A stretch of 64,000 nt of DNA, taken from the NCBI GenBank assembly GCA_002842735.1, contig PHEB01000014.1:1-64000 (forward strand), in the 5' to 3' direction. Origin of the DNA: Alphaproteobacteria bacterium HGW-Alphaproteobacteria-7 (lineage in GTDB: Bacteria > Pseudomonadota > Alphaproteobacteria > Sphingomonadales > Sphingomonadaceae). Numbering within the stretch: position 1 is the first letter of the stretch; each line of letters starts with the position of its first letter. Made by a program: the position numbers and the translations under genes. Under the pieces are notes generated by a model. The model had not been told where the DNA came from and searched no databases. It saw only the letters and a program-made list of their open reading frames with translations. Positions 34,362-43,059 of the stretch are shown piece after piece.

Positions 34362-35681
34362 ATGACCAGCCATACCTTTGCGCCCTCAGCCCCGCTTACG
34401 GGCACTATCCGCGTTCCCGGCGACAAGTCGATCAGCCACCGCGCGCTGATGTTTGCCGGGCTGGCCGTGGGAGAAAGCCGGATCACAGGCCTGCTCGAAG
34501 GCGAAGACGTGCTCGCCACGGCGGCGGCGATGCGGCAGTTCGGCGCGCATATTGAACGCGCGGCGGACGGCGTGTGGACAGTCCACGGTGCGGGCGTGGG
34601 CAGTTTGCTCGAACCCAAGGGCGCGCTCGACATGGGCAATTCGGGCACGTCGACCCGGCTGCTGATGGGACTGGTTGCCAGCCACGCGATCACCGCGACC
34701 TTTGTCGGCGATGCCAGCCTTTCGGGCCGCCCGATGAACCGTGTTATCGCCCCGCTGGCGCAGATGGGCGCTTCGATTGAGGCTTCGGCAGGCGGCACCC
34801 TCCCGCTGATGCTGCGCGGCGCGGCGCCTGCCGTGCCGATCACCTACCGCCTGCCGGTCGCGAGCGCGCAGGTCAAAAGCGCGGTGCTGCTGGCGGGCCT
34901 CAACACCCCCGGCATCACCCGCGTGATCGAACCGGTGCCAACGCGCGACCACACCGAGCGGATGCTGGCAGGCTTCGGCGCGCGGCTCGAAGTGGGCGAG
35001 GACAGCGGCGAGCGCGTTATCAGCATTCACGGCGAAGCCGAGTTGGGGCCGATGGACGTGACCGTTCCCGGCGATCCCTCCTCCGCGGCGTTCTTTATGG
35101 TCGCGGCGAGCATCGTGCCGGGCAGCGATCTGACGATCCTGAATGTCGGCATGAACCCGACCCGCGCCGGATTGCTGGCAGTGCTGCGCCAGATGGGCGC
35201 GGATATCGAGGAACTGAACGCCCGCGAAGTCGGCGGCGAGCCGGTTGCCGATCTGCGCGTGCGCCATGCGGCGTTGACCGGGATTGATGTCGATCCCGCG
35301 ATTGCGCCTTCGATGATCGATGAATTTCCGGTGCTGTTCGTCGCCGCAGCACTGGCAAACGGCACCACCCGCACCACCGGACTGGACGAACTGCGGGTCA
35401 AGGAGAGCGACCGACTCGCCACCATGGCCGCCGCGTTGACGCTGGCTGGCGCGCGCGTGGAGGAGCACGCAGACGGCCTCACCATCCACGGCACCGGCGG
35501 CGAAATGTTGCGCGGCACGCCCAGCGGTGCGAGCGTCGCCACGCGGCTCGATCACCGCATTGCCATGAGCATGGCTGTGGCGGGCCTTTTCTCAAGGGAT
35601 GGCGTCGAAGTGGACGACACCCGTCCTATAGCGACCAGCTTCCCGACATTCGCAACAATGCTTGCCGAAAGGACTTCATGA
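34362..35681 (+). CDS. aroA: EPSP synthase, class II (CP4-like)
   Basis: 3-phosphoshikimate 1-carboxyvinyltransferase of the shikimate pathway. The 439-residue product matches the Agrobacterium CP4 type closely: [49 protein letters not shown] (in part), RDHTE, NPTR and APSMIDE. The P-loop-like segment reads [15 protein letters not shown]4 has Ala at the third position of the corresponding NAATG, which causes glyphosate tolerance; here a Gly is found, as in sensitive enzymes. Its stop overlaps the next ATG by four bases. Confidence 0.95.
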   Translation: MTSHTFAPSAPLTGTIRVPGDKSISHRALMFAGLAVGESRITGLLEGEDVLATAAAMRQFGAHIERAADGVWTVHGAGVGSLLEPKGALDMGNSGTSTRLLMGLVASHAITATFVGDASLSGRPMNRVIAPLAQMGASIEASAGGTLPLMLRGAAPAVPITYRLPVASAQVKSAVLLAGLNTPGITRVIEPVPTRDHTERMLAGFGARLEVGEDSGERVISIHGEAELGPMDVTVPGDPSSAAFFMVAASIVPGSDLTILNVGMNPTRAGLLAVLRQMGADIEELNAREVGGEPVADLRVRHAALTGIDVDPAIAPSMIDEFPVLFVAAALANGTTRTTGLDELRVKESDRLATMAAALTLAGARVEEHADGLTIHGTGGEMLRGTPSGASVATRLDHRIAMSMAVAGLFSRDGVEVDDTRPIATSFPTFATMLAERTS

Positions 35682-35947
35682 CCGATTACATCACCCCCTT
35701 GGCCGCCGATCTGATCGGCTTTGCTGGCAGTTTCTGCATCGTCGCCGCCTATGCCTACAGCAATGTGGTGAAGGCCATGAACATGGTGCTTTTCAATCTG
35801 GTCAATTTCATCGGCGCGGCGCTGCTGACTGTTTCGCTAATGGTCAATTTCAACCTGCCAACCCTGGTTCTGGAAATCGTGTGGATGGGCATCGCATTGT
35901 TTGGTCTGACACGGGCATTGCAGGGCCGACGGAAAAACCCGGTATGA
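35678..35947 (+). CDS. CBU_0592-like small membrane protein
   Basis: An 89-residue protein with three hydrophobic segments (about 12-28, 36-54, 62-80) separated by short loops. The pattern [51 protein letters not shown] resembles CBU_0592 domain proteins, whose function is not known. Coupled by ATGA overlaps to aroA upstream and to cmk downstream, so it is firmly embedded in the operon. Confidence 0.8.
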   Translation: MTDYITPLAADLIGFAGSFCIVAAYAYSNVVKAMNMVLFNLVNFIGAALLTVSLMVNFNLPTLVLEIVWMGIALFGLTRALQGRRKNPV

Positions 35948-36570
35948 TCATCGCCGTCGACGGCCCCACCGCTAGCGGCAAGGGTACTATCGCCAAGGCG
36001 TTGGCCGATCATTTCGGGCTGCCGCATCTGGATACCGGGCTGCTTTACCGCGCGGTCGGGCGGCAGGTTGCGCTGAACGGCGGCGATCCTGACAATGCAG
36101 ATGACGCGCGCGCAGCCTGCGATTTTCCGGCCGCGTTGCTGGACGATGACGCCCTGCGCACCGAGGAAGTTGGCGGTCTCGCCAGCCGCGTGTCGGTGCA
36201 TCCGGCTGTTCGCCAAGCGCTGTATGAACGCCAGCGCGCCTTTGCCCTGCAACCCGGCGGCGCGGTGCTGGACGGGCGCGATATCGGCACCGTGATCGCG
36301 CCTGATGCAGAGGTGAAGCTGTTCGTCACCGCCAGCGTCGCGGAACGCGCGCGCCGCCGCTGGCTTGAACTGCAAGGACGAGGGATCAATGCAGCGCTTG
36401 CCGCAGTCGAGCGCGATATTGCCGCCCGTGACGCCCGCGACATGGGCCGCAACGATGCTCCTTTGCTCGCCGCGCCTGATGCGCTGGTGATCGATACCAC
36501 CCACCTTGGCCGCGATCAGGCGATTAATGTGGTGGTCGACGCCGTTTGCACGCGCTTGGGCGCGTCCTGA
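35944..36570 (+). CDS. cmk: Cytidylate kinase
   Basis: Phosphorylates CMP/dCMP with ATP for pyrimidine nucleotide supply. The 208-residue product has the P-loop VDGPTASGKGTIAKALA, the CMP-binding LDTGLLYRAVG, DGRDIGTVIAPDAEVKLFVTAS split over two conserved strands, and ARDMGRNDAPL near the end. The ATG at 35944 overlaps the previous stop. aroA-cmk-rpsA order is widespread in Proteobacteria. Confidence 0.95.
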   Translation: MIIAVDGPTASGKGTIAKALADHFGLPHLDTGLLYRAVGRQVALNGGDPDNADDARAACDFPAALLDDDALRTEEVGGLASRVSVHPAVRQALYERQRAFALQPGGAVLDGRDIGTVIAPDAEVKLFVTASVAERARRRWLELQGRGINAALAAVERDIAARDARDMGRNDAPLLAAPDALVIDTTHLGRDQAINVVVDAVCTRLGAS

Positions 36571-36963
36571 AAGGGGCTTTCCTACGCGCCGCCGATGCAG
36601 GAAAGTCCTGGCATGGCACGTCCGCCCATCTTCGTTGCGATACAGCTTGTCCCGACCCCATGCTGCGGCCAGCGATATTTTTGCGTTCTGAACAGTGTAA
36701 CATGTGTCTCCTACTTATCGGGCTTCGAAGCCCGCATCTGGCCTTGCGGGCCAATCTCCTTGCATTTTGTGCCGCTTTCGCCTAGGCGCGCGCCGTTCTC
36801 GCAATCATTACGGTTGAAGAACCTTCGCGTTTTCGCATTCGGCGACGCGGAGAACTCGGCCTCTTGCCCTGCCAGCCCCCGCAATGGTGCGTGGGAAGCA
36901 GTTTAAGACCCCGGAAAAACCGGTGGCCGGTAGCACAACGAATAAACAGGACTGACCTGACTT
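36571..36963 (+). promoter_or_regulatory. 393-nt gap: probable rpsA promoter/leader with a short shared motif
   Basis: No coding frame is convincing here. The gap should hold the rpsA promoter and 5' untranslated region; S1 commonly represses its own mRNA. Visible items are a GGGCTTCGAAGCCC palindrome at about 36720-36733, a motif at 36694-36711 shared with 54798-54814 in inverse orientation, and CCGGAAAAACCGG just before the start codon region. I cannot define a promoter with certainty. Confidence 0.45.
36694..36710 (-). repeat. 17-nt shared motif, copy 1
   Basis: Read on the minus strand, this matches GGAGACACATGTTACAC at 54798-54814 exactly. It lies in the rpsA upstream gap, whereas the second copy lies after folC. 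Both are non-coding. Confidence 0.6.
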
Positions 36964-38670
36964 ATGGCAACCCAAATGCCCACCCGCGCCGATTTCGAGG
37001 CGATGCTTAACGAACAACTCGGCGGTGCCGGCGAAGACGGTTTTGAAGGCCGCGTCGTCATGGGCACCGTTACCGCGATCGAAAACGGCTTTGCCGTGAT
37101 CGACGTTGGCCTCAAGAGCGAAGGCCGCATTTCACTCAAGGAATTTTCGCGCGGCGATGACGACCACGGCCTGACCGTTGGCGGCGAAGTCGAAGTGTTC
37201 GTCGACCGCGTCGAGAACGCTGACGGCGAAGCGATGCTGAGCCGTGACCGCGCCCGCCGCGAAGCCGCGTGGGACAAGCTGGAAAGCGAATTCGGCGAAG
37301 GCAAGCGCGTCGAAGGCCGCATCTTTGGCCGGGTCAAGGGCGGCTTCACCGTCGATCTCGATGGCGCAGTGGCGTTCCTGCCCGGCAGCCAGGTCGATAT
37401 CCGCCCGGTGCGCGACGTGCAGCCGCTGATGGACATGCCGCAGCCGTTCCAGATCCTCAAAATGGATCGCCGCCGCGGCAATATCGTCGTGTCGCGCCGC
37501 GCCGTGCTCGAAGAAACCCGCGCCGAACAGCGCAGCGAATTGATCAACGACCTCGTCGAAGGCCAGATCATCGACGGCGTGGTCAAGAACATCACCGATT
37601 ACGGTGCGTTCGTTGATCTGGGCGGCATCGATGGCCTGCTGCACGTCACCGACATGAGCTACAAGCGCGTCAATCACCCCAGCGAAGTCATCAATATCGG
37701 TGACACCGTGAAGGTGCAGATCGTGCGCATCAACGCCGATACCCAACGCATCAGCCTCGGCATGAAACAGCTCGAAAGCGATCCGTGGGATGGCGTGGCC
37801 GCCAAGTATCCGGTTGGCGCGAAGCTGACCGGTCAGGTGACCAACATCACCGAATACGGCGCCTTCGTCGAAATCGAAGCTGGCATCGAAGGCCTGGTTC
37901 ACGTGTCGGAAATGAGCTGGACGAAAAAGAACGTCCACCCCGGCAAGATCGTTTCGACCTCGCAGGAAGTCGAAGTCATGGTGCTGGAAGTTGATAGCGA
38001 CAAGCGCCGGATCAGCCTCGGCCTCAAGCAGGCCCAGCGCAATCCGTGGGACGAATTTGCCGAAAAGAACCCCGTTGGCGCGGTGGTCGAAGGCGAAGTC
38101 AAGAACGCGACCGAATTCGGCCTGTTCATCGGCCTCGATGGCGACGTCGATGGCATGGTTCACATGTCGGACATCGCATGGGGCATTTCGGGCGAGGATG
38201 CGCTGGCGCTTCACCGCAAGGGCGAAATGGTCAAGGCCGTGGTGCTCGATGTGGATGTCGAAAAGGAACGCATCAGCCTTGGCATGAAGCAGCTTGAAAA
38301 GGGTGCGCCGACTGCCGAAGGCGCCTCCACCGCAGGCGCGCTGCGCAAGAACCAGACCGTTACCGTCACCGTGCTCGAAGTGCGCGACGGCGGGCTGGAA
38401 GTGCAGGTTGGCGAAGACGGTGCAACCGGCTTCATCAAGCGCGCCGATCTTGGCCGTGACCGTGACGAACAGCGTCCTGACCGCTTCCAGGTCGGCAGCA
38501 AGATCGATGCGATGGTGATTGGCTTCGACCGTTCGAAGAAGCCCAACTTCTCGATCAAGGCGCGTCAGATCGCCGAAGAAAAGGAAGCCGTGGCACAGTT
38601 CGGTTCTTCCGATTCGGGCGCATCGCTGGGCGATATCCTCGGCGCCGCGCTGAAGAAAAAGGAAGATTGA
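36964..38670 (+). CDS. rpsA: 30S ribosomal protein S1 (bS1)
   Basis: mRNA-binding ribosomal protein of 568 residues built from six S1/OB repeats. Repeats 3-6 are well conserved (GQIIDGVVKNITDYGAFVDLGG, GAKLTGQVTNITEYGAF and GAVVEGEVKNATEFGLF starts). The two N-terminal repeats are more divergent and bind the ribosome via S2. The last repeat and the C-terminal GDILGAALKKKED are typical. It is transcribed after cmk, probably also from its own promoter in the long gap. A strong inverted repeat and a terminator follow. Confidence 0.96.
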   Translation: MATQMPTRADFEAMLNEQLGGAGEDGFEGRVVMGTVTAIENGFAVIDVGLKSEGRISLKEFSRGDDDHGLTVGGEVEVFVDRVENADGEAMLSRDRARREAAWDKLESEFGEGKRVEGRIFGRVKGGFTVDLDGAVAFLPGSQVDIRPVRDVQPLMDMPQPFQILKMDRRRGNIVVSRRAVLEETRAEQRSELINDLVEGQIIDGVVKNITDYGAFVDLGGIDGLLHVTDMSYKRVNHPSEVINIGDTVKVQIVRINADTQRISLGMKQLESDPWDGVAAKYPVGAKLTGQVTNITEYGAFVEIEAGIEGLVHVSEMSWTKKNVHPGKIVSTSQEVEVMVLEVDSDKRRISLGLKQAQRNPWDEFAEKNPVGAVVEGEVKNATEFGLFIGLDGDVDGMVHMSDIAWGISGEDALALHRKGEMVKAVVLDVDVEKERISLGMKQLEKGAPTAEGASTAGALRKNQTVTVTVLEVRDGGLEVQVGEDGATGFIKRADLGRDRDEQRPDRFQVGSKIDAMVIGFDRSKKPNFSIKARQIAEEKEAVAQFGSSDSGASLGDILGAALKKKED

Positions 38671-38689
38671 AAGTAGCAGTTAGCCCAAT

Positions 38690-38766
38690 GCGAATCCCCG
38701 CGCAGGCGGGGACCTCATGCGGGCTTGCATAATGCTGATGGAGCCCCCGCCTGCGCGGGGATTCGC
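38690..38766. repeat. Long perfect inverted repeat, family E
   Basis: The first 22 nt (GCGAATCCCCGCGCAGGCGG then GG) are exactly repeated in inverse at the right end. Each arm can also fold alone (CCCCGC..GCGGGG). The centre carries CTCATGCGGGCTTGCATAA-like sequence with a further inverted pair. It lies immediately before the rpsA terminator and is related to 12919-12998 after rplI. Confidence 0.85.
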
Positions 38767-38773
38767 TTGAATG

Positions 38774-38812
38774 AAAGGCCCGCCCGCTCAATCGAACAGG
38801 CGGGCCTTTTCC
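38774..38812 (+). terminator. Rho-independent terminator of rpsA
   Basis: AAAGGCCCGCC pairs with GGCGGGCCTTT over a ~14-nt loop, followed by TTTCCTTT. It falls just before the gloB start at 38843. Confidence 0.85.
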
Positions 38813-38842
38813 TTTGGCTGCTGGGCCTGTAAGGTCAGCGCC

Positions 38843-39598
38843 ATGATCCATGTTCACCAATTCCCATGCCTTAGCGACAACTACGGCTACCTCGTCCACG
38901 ATACCGACAGCCATCAAACCACGGCAATCGATACCCCTGACGCAAGGGAATATCTGCTTCAGGCCGAGCTGAAAGGCTGGCGCATCACGCAGATCTGGAA
39001 CACTCACTGGCACCCCGATCACGCAGGCGGCAATGAAGCAATCAAGGCCGCGACTGACTGCACCATCACCGGCCCGGCAGAGGTCGACGGCAAGTTCCCG
39101 ATCGATCGCATCGTCGCCCACGGTGACACCGTAAAACTGGGCGCGGTCGAAGCGCAGGTGATCGACGTTTCCGGCCACACCAACGGCCACATCGCCTATT
39201 ATCTGCCCTCTGCGGGTGTCGCATTCGTCGGTGACAGCGTCTTTGCATTGGGCTGCGGGCGGATGTTCGAAGGTGAGCCGAAGCAGTTCTGGGACAGCCT
39301 TTCGCGCATCAAGGCATTGCCGCCCGAAACCGTGCTGTATTGCGCCCACGAATACACCGCATCGAACGCAAAATTCGCGCTCCATGCCGATCCTGATAAC
39401 GCTGCCTTGCAGGCCTATGCCGAAGAAATCGCCGCCAAGCGTGCGCGTGATGAATGGACAGTGCCAACCACGCTGGAACGCGAATTGGCGACCAACCCGT
39501 TCCTGCGGGCTGATGATCCGGCGCTAATGGCCAAGTGGGGCGGCAGCGCTCCGCATGAAACCTTCGCGGCGCTGCGGGCGGCGAAGGACAATTTCTGA
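38843..39598 (+). CDS. gloB: Hydroxyacylglutathione hydrolase (glyoxalase II)
   Basis: Metallo-beta-lactamase-fold enzyme hydrolysing S-lactoylglutathione in methylglyoxal detoxification. The 251-residue product has the dinuclear metal motif THWHPDHAGG, SGHTNGHIAYYL, FVGDSVFALGCGRMFEG and CAHEYTASNAKFAL, all diagnostic of glyoxalase II rather than other members. The start at 38843 is chosen for homology; an upstream in-frame ATG would lie inside the rpsA terminator. Convergent with the F0 genes. Confidence 0.93.
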   Translation: MIHVHQFPCLSDNYGYLVHDTDSHQTTAIDTPDAREYLLQAELKGWRITQIWNTHWHPDHAGGNEAIKAATDCTITGPAEVDGKFPIDRIVAHGDTVKLGAVEAQVIDVSGHTNGHIAYYLPSAGVAFVGDSVFALGCGRMFEGEPKQFWDSLSRIKALPPETVLYCAHEYTASNAKFALHADPDNAALQAYAEEIAAKRARDEWTVPTTLERELATNPFLRADDPALMAKWGGSAPHETFAALRAAKDNF

Positions 39599-39608
39599 TT
39601 TCGAGCTT

Positions 39609-39650
39609 TGTCATTGCGATGAGCCGCAGGCGATGCGCTCATCGGGGTGC
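39609..39650. repeat. Partial family A palindrome
   Basis: TTTGTCATTGCGATGAGCCG carries the family A left end, followed by a small GATGAGCCGC..GCGCTCATC inverted pair. The right end is missing, so this is a half copy in the 61-nt gap between the convergent gloB and atpF stops. Confidence 0.55.
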
Positions 39651-39659
39651 ATAGGTCGC

Positions 39660-40226
39660 TCAGAGCGAGGCAATCACTTCGTCGGTCAGCGTCCGATCCG
39701 CTGCGCTGTCGTGACGCGCGGCAATCAGCTTGCGTGAGGCAGCAGCAGAGGCGGTCACAGCGCGCGCCTTGACCTCGGCAATCGCGGCACGTTCGGCGGC
39801 GGCGATCTTGTCTTCGGCCATGCGCTGACGGCGCACGACCATTGCCGCGCTATCGGTTTCAGCCCGCGCGAGGATCGCGTCAGCTTCGGCCCGTGCGCCA
39901 TCAAGCAGCACTTCGGCGTCCTTTTCCGCGGTGGCGATTTTGGCGGCGTATTCATCGCGCAGGGCCTCAGCCTCGGCGCGCAGCGTCTTGGCTTCTTCCA
40001 ACTGCGTGCGGATTACGGCGATTTTGGCATCTAGTCCGCCAGCGATCATGCCGGGGACTTTTTTCCACGCCATGATCACGATCAGGACCAGCATCGCCAG
40101 AGCAACGATCTGGAACGGCGCGAGGCCGAACAGTTCGGGCTCCGCATGAGCCGCGCCTTGTTGGGTGAACGCATCTGCCGGTTCAGCTTCAAACAGTTCT
40201 GGCGCACCATCTACCGGATTAGCCAT
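39660..40226 (-). CDS. atpF: ATP synthase F0 subunit b
   Basis: Peripheral-stalk subunit linking F0 and F1. The 188-residue product has an N-terminal membrane segment (FQIVALAMLVLIVIMAW, ~39-55) and a long charged Ala-rich helix (DAKIAVIRTQLEEAKTLRAEAEALRDEY in part) typical of subunit b. It has a longer acidic N-terminus (PVDGAPELFEAEPADAF) than E. coli b. The gene overlaps the end of the b' gene by 8 nt and is the last of the F0 operon. Confidence 0.93.
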   Translation of the reverse strand: MANPVDGAPELFEAEPADAFTQQGAAHAEPELFGLAPFQIVALAMLVLIVIMAWKKVPGMIAGGLDAKIAVIRTQLEEAKTLRAEAEALRDEYAAKIATAEKDAEVLLDGARAEADAILARAETDSAAMVVRRQRMAEDKIAAAERAAIAEVKARAVTASAAASRKLIAARHDSAADRTLTDEVIASL

Positions 40227-40713
40227 GAGCCATTGCCTCCTTGACCGCCTTGGCTGCCGCAGGCTTCGTCACCGAAACGCCTGCGAGCCGCTTGACGATG
40301 TCCTGCGCGGCCTCAACCGCGACATCCTCGATTTCGGCGAGCGCATTCTTGCGCGCTTCGGCGATTTCCGCCTCGGCCTTGGCCAATTTGGTGTCGAGCC
40401 GTTTTTGCGCGGCGGCAAGCTTCTTTTCGGCCTTGGCAGCGGCGTCGGCCTTGGCCTTCGCGACCAGCGCCTGCGCCGCAGCCCGGTTGTCATTTTCGCG
40501 CTTGCGCCACGCCGCTTCTTCGTCGTCCGCTCTGGCGCGCGCAGCCTCTGCAACGGCCAGATCGGCGGCGATCTGACTGTCACGGTCGGCAACCGTGCTC
40601 ATGACCTTGGGAACCATCCCGCGACCAACGACAAAAAAGGTGAGGCCAAAGAACACCAGCAACCAGAATATCTGGCTGGCATAGGTATCCGCTAGCTGGG
40701 CTATCTGGGGCAT
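40219..40713 (-). CDS. ATP synthase F0 subunit b'
   Basis: Second peripheral-stalk subunit, as found in alphaproteobacteria and cyanobacteria. The 164-residue product begins MPQIAQLADTYASQIFWLLVFFGLTFFVVGRGMVPKV (in part), which is the b' type N-terminus with a short pre-membrane segment, then a charged helix rich in Ala and Lys. It sits between atpE and atpF. Confidence 0.92.
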   Translation of the reverse strand: MPQIAQLADTYASQIFWLLVFFGLTFFVVGRGMVPKVMSTVADRDSQIAADLAVAEAARARADDEEAAWRKRENDNRAAAQALVAKAKADAAAKAEKKLAAAQKRLDTKLAKAEAEIAEARKNALAEIEDVAVEAAQDIVKRLAGVSVTKPAAAKAVKEAMAHG

Positions 40714-40791
40714 TGGGCTACGTCCCGGAACAAAAGCGCTAAGTCAGGCGGGCCGATCCGGTCACGAACCGGCCCGTAAGATGCCGTATGA

Positions 40792-41019
40792 TCAGGCGAC
40801 GAAAATCAGGATCATCGCCACCACGAAGGCGAGCAGGCCGAGCAGTTCGGTCACCGCGAAGCCGACGAACAGGCGGCCCTGCTGGCCATCTGCAGCGCCC
40901 GGATTGCGGAGCGCGCTCGACAGGAAGCTCCCCCAGATATTGCCCACGCCGATGGCGGCGAGGCCGGTCCCGATAGCAGCGAGACCCGCACCGATGAGCT
41001 TTGCAGCTTCCATATCCAT
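40792..41019 (-). CDS. atpE: ATP synthase F0 subunit c
   Basis: Proton-carrying ring subunit. The 75-residue hairpin has two membrane helices, a polar loop RNPGAADGQQ, and the essential acidic residue Glu58 in FAVTELLGLLAF. The N-terminal Gly-rich helix (GAGLAAIGTGLAAIGVG) is standard. It lies between atpB and the b' gene. Confidence 0.96.
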   Translation of the reverse strand: MDMEAAKLIGAGLAAIGTGLAAIGVGNIWGSFLSSALRNPGAADGQQGRLFVGFAVTELLGLLAFVVAMILIFVA

Positions 41020-41062
41020 ATCATTGATTCCTTTCGGTTCTTAATTCGTAAGCGTTGAGGGA

Positions 41063-41854
41063 TTAATGCAGATTTTCTGCATCATTTATGTAGAAAACAG
41101 TGAGCAGCGCGAAGACATAGGCTTGGATGCCCGAAACCAGGATTTCCAGCGCGCAGATGCCGATCATCAGCAAGAAGCTGGGCAAACCAACCACCCCGCC
41201 CCACAATGCGCCGGCATTGGAGCCGTCAATCACAAAGCTGGACAGAACCTCGAGCAGCACATGGCCCGCCATCATCGCGACAAACAGTCGCAGCGCGAGG
41301 CTGAACGGACGCAAGATGAACGAGAACAGTTCGATCACGAAGATCAGCGGCACCATCAGCAGCGGCGTGCCGTGCGGCACGAACAGGCCGAAGAAGTGCA
41401 GCCCGTGTTTCCAGAAACCGACCACCAGAACGATCGAAATCGTTATCAGCGCGAGCACCCCGGTAACGGTGAAATGGCTGGTGAAGGTAAACGGATGCAG
41501 CCCAACCACGCCCAGCGGCAGCAGGCCAAGGATATTGGCAAACAGGATGAACATGAACAGCGAGAAGACGTAGGGTACATATTTGCGACCGGCATCGCCG
41601 ATATTCGCCTGAAGCATATCATCGATGAAACTGGTGAAAAACTCCACCGCCATCTGCCAGCGCCCCGGCACCAACTGACGCTTCATCCCGCCAAGCACAA
41701 AGCCGAACAACACGATCGTGGTGACCAGCATCCACGCCGCGCTGTTGGTGAAGGAAATGTCGAATCCGGCCAGTTCCAACTCAGCCAATGGCTTGATGGT
41801 GAACTGATACATCGGATCAACTTTGGCCGGTTCGGCTGCCACAGCGGCTGACAC
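41063..41854 (-). CDS. atpB: ATP synthase F0 subunit a
   Basis: Proton-channel subunit of 263 residues with about five or six membrane segments. The essential arginine (Arg189) is in RPFSLALRLFVAMMAGH, and the last helix LEILVSGIQAYVFALLT is conserved. The frame starts with GTG at 41854; an internal ATG at 41812 (MYQFTIKP) is possible, but the VDPMYQFTIKPL context fits homologues that start a little upstream. It follows atpI by 41 nt. Confidence 0.95.
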   Translation of the reverse strand: MSAAVAAEPAKVDPMYQFTIKPLAELELAGFDISFTNSAAWMLVTTIVLFGFVLGGMKRQLVPGRWQMAVEFFTSFIDDMLQANIGDAGRKYVPYVFSLFMFILFANILGLLPLGVVGLHPFTFTSHFTVTGVLALITISIVLVVGFWKHGLHFFGLFVPHGTPLLMVPLIFVIELFSFILRPFSLALRLFVAMMAGHVLLEVLSSFVIDGSNAGALWGGVVGLPSFLLMIGICALEILVSGIQAYVFALLTVFYINDAENLH

Positions 41855-41895
41855 TTCGGTTAGGTCCCTAAATTGTTGATCATCCGACCCGCTGT

Positions 41896-42231
41896 TTAAT
41901 CCTCTTGCGGAGGATCGGCGGGCCGCATGTTCGCCATCCGAAAAATATTCCTGAAGGCCACGATTATTCCGATGAATAACCCGGTCAACAGTCCCCAGGG
42001 CAGGGTTCCGGCAAAATGGTCAATGACCCAGCCAAAAACCAGACCGCCGAGAATCCCTCCGAGCAAATCCGCAAGCACCCGGCTACCGCTGCGATAATTC
42101 GCATCGGGAGCGGAAACCTGCGGACGGTTGCGTTCATCTTCACGCTCGCGTGCGGCCTTCAGCCGCGCTTCGAGCGCATCGATCCGCGCATCCTCCTGGA
42201 TAGGTTCTCGGGCGGGTTCCTCATCGCTCAT
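41896..42231 (-). CDS. atpI: ATP synthase protein I (AtpI/AtpZ family)
   Basis: A 111-residue accessory protein probably helping c-ring assembly or Mg transport. The N-terminal half is charged and likely coiled (DARIDALEARLKAAREREDERN); the C-terminal half has two membrane segments (ADLLGGILGGLVFGWVIDHF and LPWGLLTGLFIGIIVAF). I start at MSDEEPARE; the frame continues upstream but without homology. First gene of atpI-atpB-atpE-b'-atpF. Confidence 0.88.
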   Translation of the reverse strand: MSDEEPAREPIQEDARIDALEARLKAAREREDERNRPQVSAPDANYRSGSRVLADLLGGILGGLVFGWVIDHFAGTLPWGLLTGLFIGIIVAFRNIFRMANMRPADPPQED

Positions 42232-42292
42232 GCCGGGCTCCGTAAGGGAAAGCCAAGCCACGCGCAACACGGTGCCCGCCAAGGGCGCCGTC

Positions 42293-42321
42293 CCCTTAGA
42301 AGGGGGGCACAATAGTGTCAA
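42293..42321 (-). promoter_or_regulatory. Candidate atp operon promoter
   Basis: On the minus strand a consensus -35 TTGACA (42321-42316) is followed after 17 nt by TAAGGG (42298-42293), a weak -10. It lies ~60 nt upstream of the atpI start. The -35 is strong; the -10 is not. Confidence 0.4.
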
Positions 42322-42363
42322 CATGGGGGCGTTCTTGATTACCGAGATAAGAACGCAATCAGA

Positions 42364-42744
42364 TTACGGGCAGCGCGCGTCGCGGATCGGGGCAGCGTCT
42401 GTGCGGGTCTGCCAGCTACCATCGGGAGTGCGATATTTTTCACCCGGGGTGGTGCGCGCGACGGCCTGACAACCGGCGGTTAGCGCATAGGCTTCCAACG
42501 TGGCGTTGTTTTCCTTGGCCTTTGTTGCATAGACCGCGCGGCGTTTGATGTTGATGTCATCCACCATCCGCTGCAACGCCGGGTCAGCCGCGCCGACAAT
42601 CCCAAGGTATCCATCGGCCTGTTCGCCAACCTTGCCCGCAGCACGCGCAGCGGCATAGGCAGGATCGCGCTGCGCCTGCGCAGGGCCAGCGGCAAGGCCG
42701 AACACTGTCAGCGCGGCGATTCCGGCTAGCATTGCATTGCGCAT
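42364..42744 (-). CDS. ydbL: YdbL family periplasmic protein
   Basis: A 126-residue exported protein with a signal peptide (MRNAMLAGIAALTVFGLAAGPAQAQ). The mature part matches DUF1318/YdbL: AAGKVGEQADGYLGIV, INIKRRAVYATKAKENNATLEAYALTAGCQ in part, and a C-terminal PDGSW segment. E. coli YdbL is thought to help YdbH and YnbE assemble. Of three tandem ATGs, the last (42744) is best spaced from AGGAGG. It is 33 nt after ynbE and ends the operon. Confidence 0.88.
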   Translation of the reverse strand: MRNAMLAGIAALTVFGLAAGPAQAQRDPAYAAARAAGKVGEQADGYLGIVGAADPALQRMVDDINIKRRAVYATKAKENNATLEAYALTAGCQAVARTTPGEKYRTPDGSWQTRTDAAPIRDARCP

Positions 42745-42777
42745 CATCATTCCTCCTGATCGCAGCATCTTTCCGGT

Positions 42778-43059
42778 TCAGAAGATGTCCGCGTTTTCAT
42801 CAATCGTATTGGCGGCGTCTTGCGCCAGCCGGTAAATCACTTCCTGCCGGATGTTGATGTTGAGCTCGATCACGATCGGTTCGTCCGGGGCGGCAATATT
42901 GATGCAGCCGCCCAGCCCTGCCGAAAGGATCGCAGCCCCGGCCATCATCGCCCGGCGTGAACGTCCTGTGCTTTGCCGCGTCATCCGCGCTTGCCCTCCC
43001 CGTGTTGCGTCCGGGGATGTGGCAGCGCGCGCTGTTGCGGTCAATTCGATGTGCGTCAT
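42778..43059 (-). CDS. ynbE: YnbE family outer-membrane lipoprotein
   Basis: Small lipoprotein that in E. coli multimerises with YdbH to complete an inner-to-outer membrane lipid bridge. Lipobox GLGGC, then mature CINIAAPDEPIVIELNINIRQEV, which has the family's strand pattern. The frame from ATG 43059 (overlapping the ydbH stop) gives 93 residues with a long hydrophilic leader. An internal ATG at 42984 (MTRQSTG) yields a more normal lipoprotein signal, so the true start may be internal. Confidence 0.85.
   Translation of the reverse strand: MTHIELTATARAATSPDATRGGQARMTRQSTGRSRRAMMAGAAILSAGLGGCINIAAPDEPIVIELNINIRQEVIYRLAQDAANTIDENADIF

Noticed and set aside
36571..36963. Riboswitch or small RNA upstream of rpsA
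   Set aside because: No known riboswitch core or terminator-plus-promoter pattern could be recognised by eye.
38690..38766. CRISPR repeat
   Set aside because: Only one unit with inverted rather than direct repeats and no spacers; it is a REP-like palindrome.
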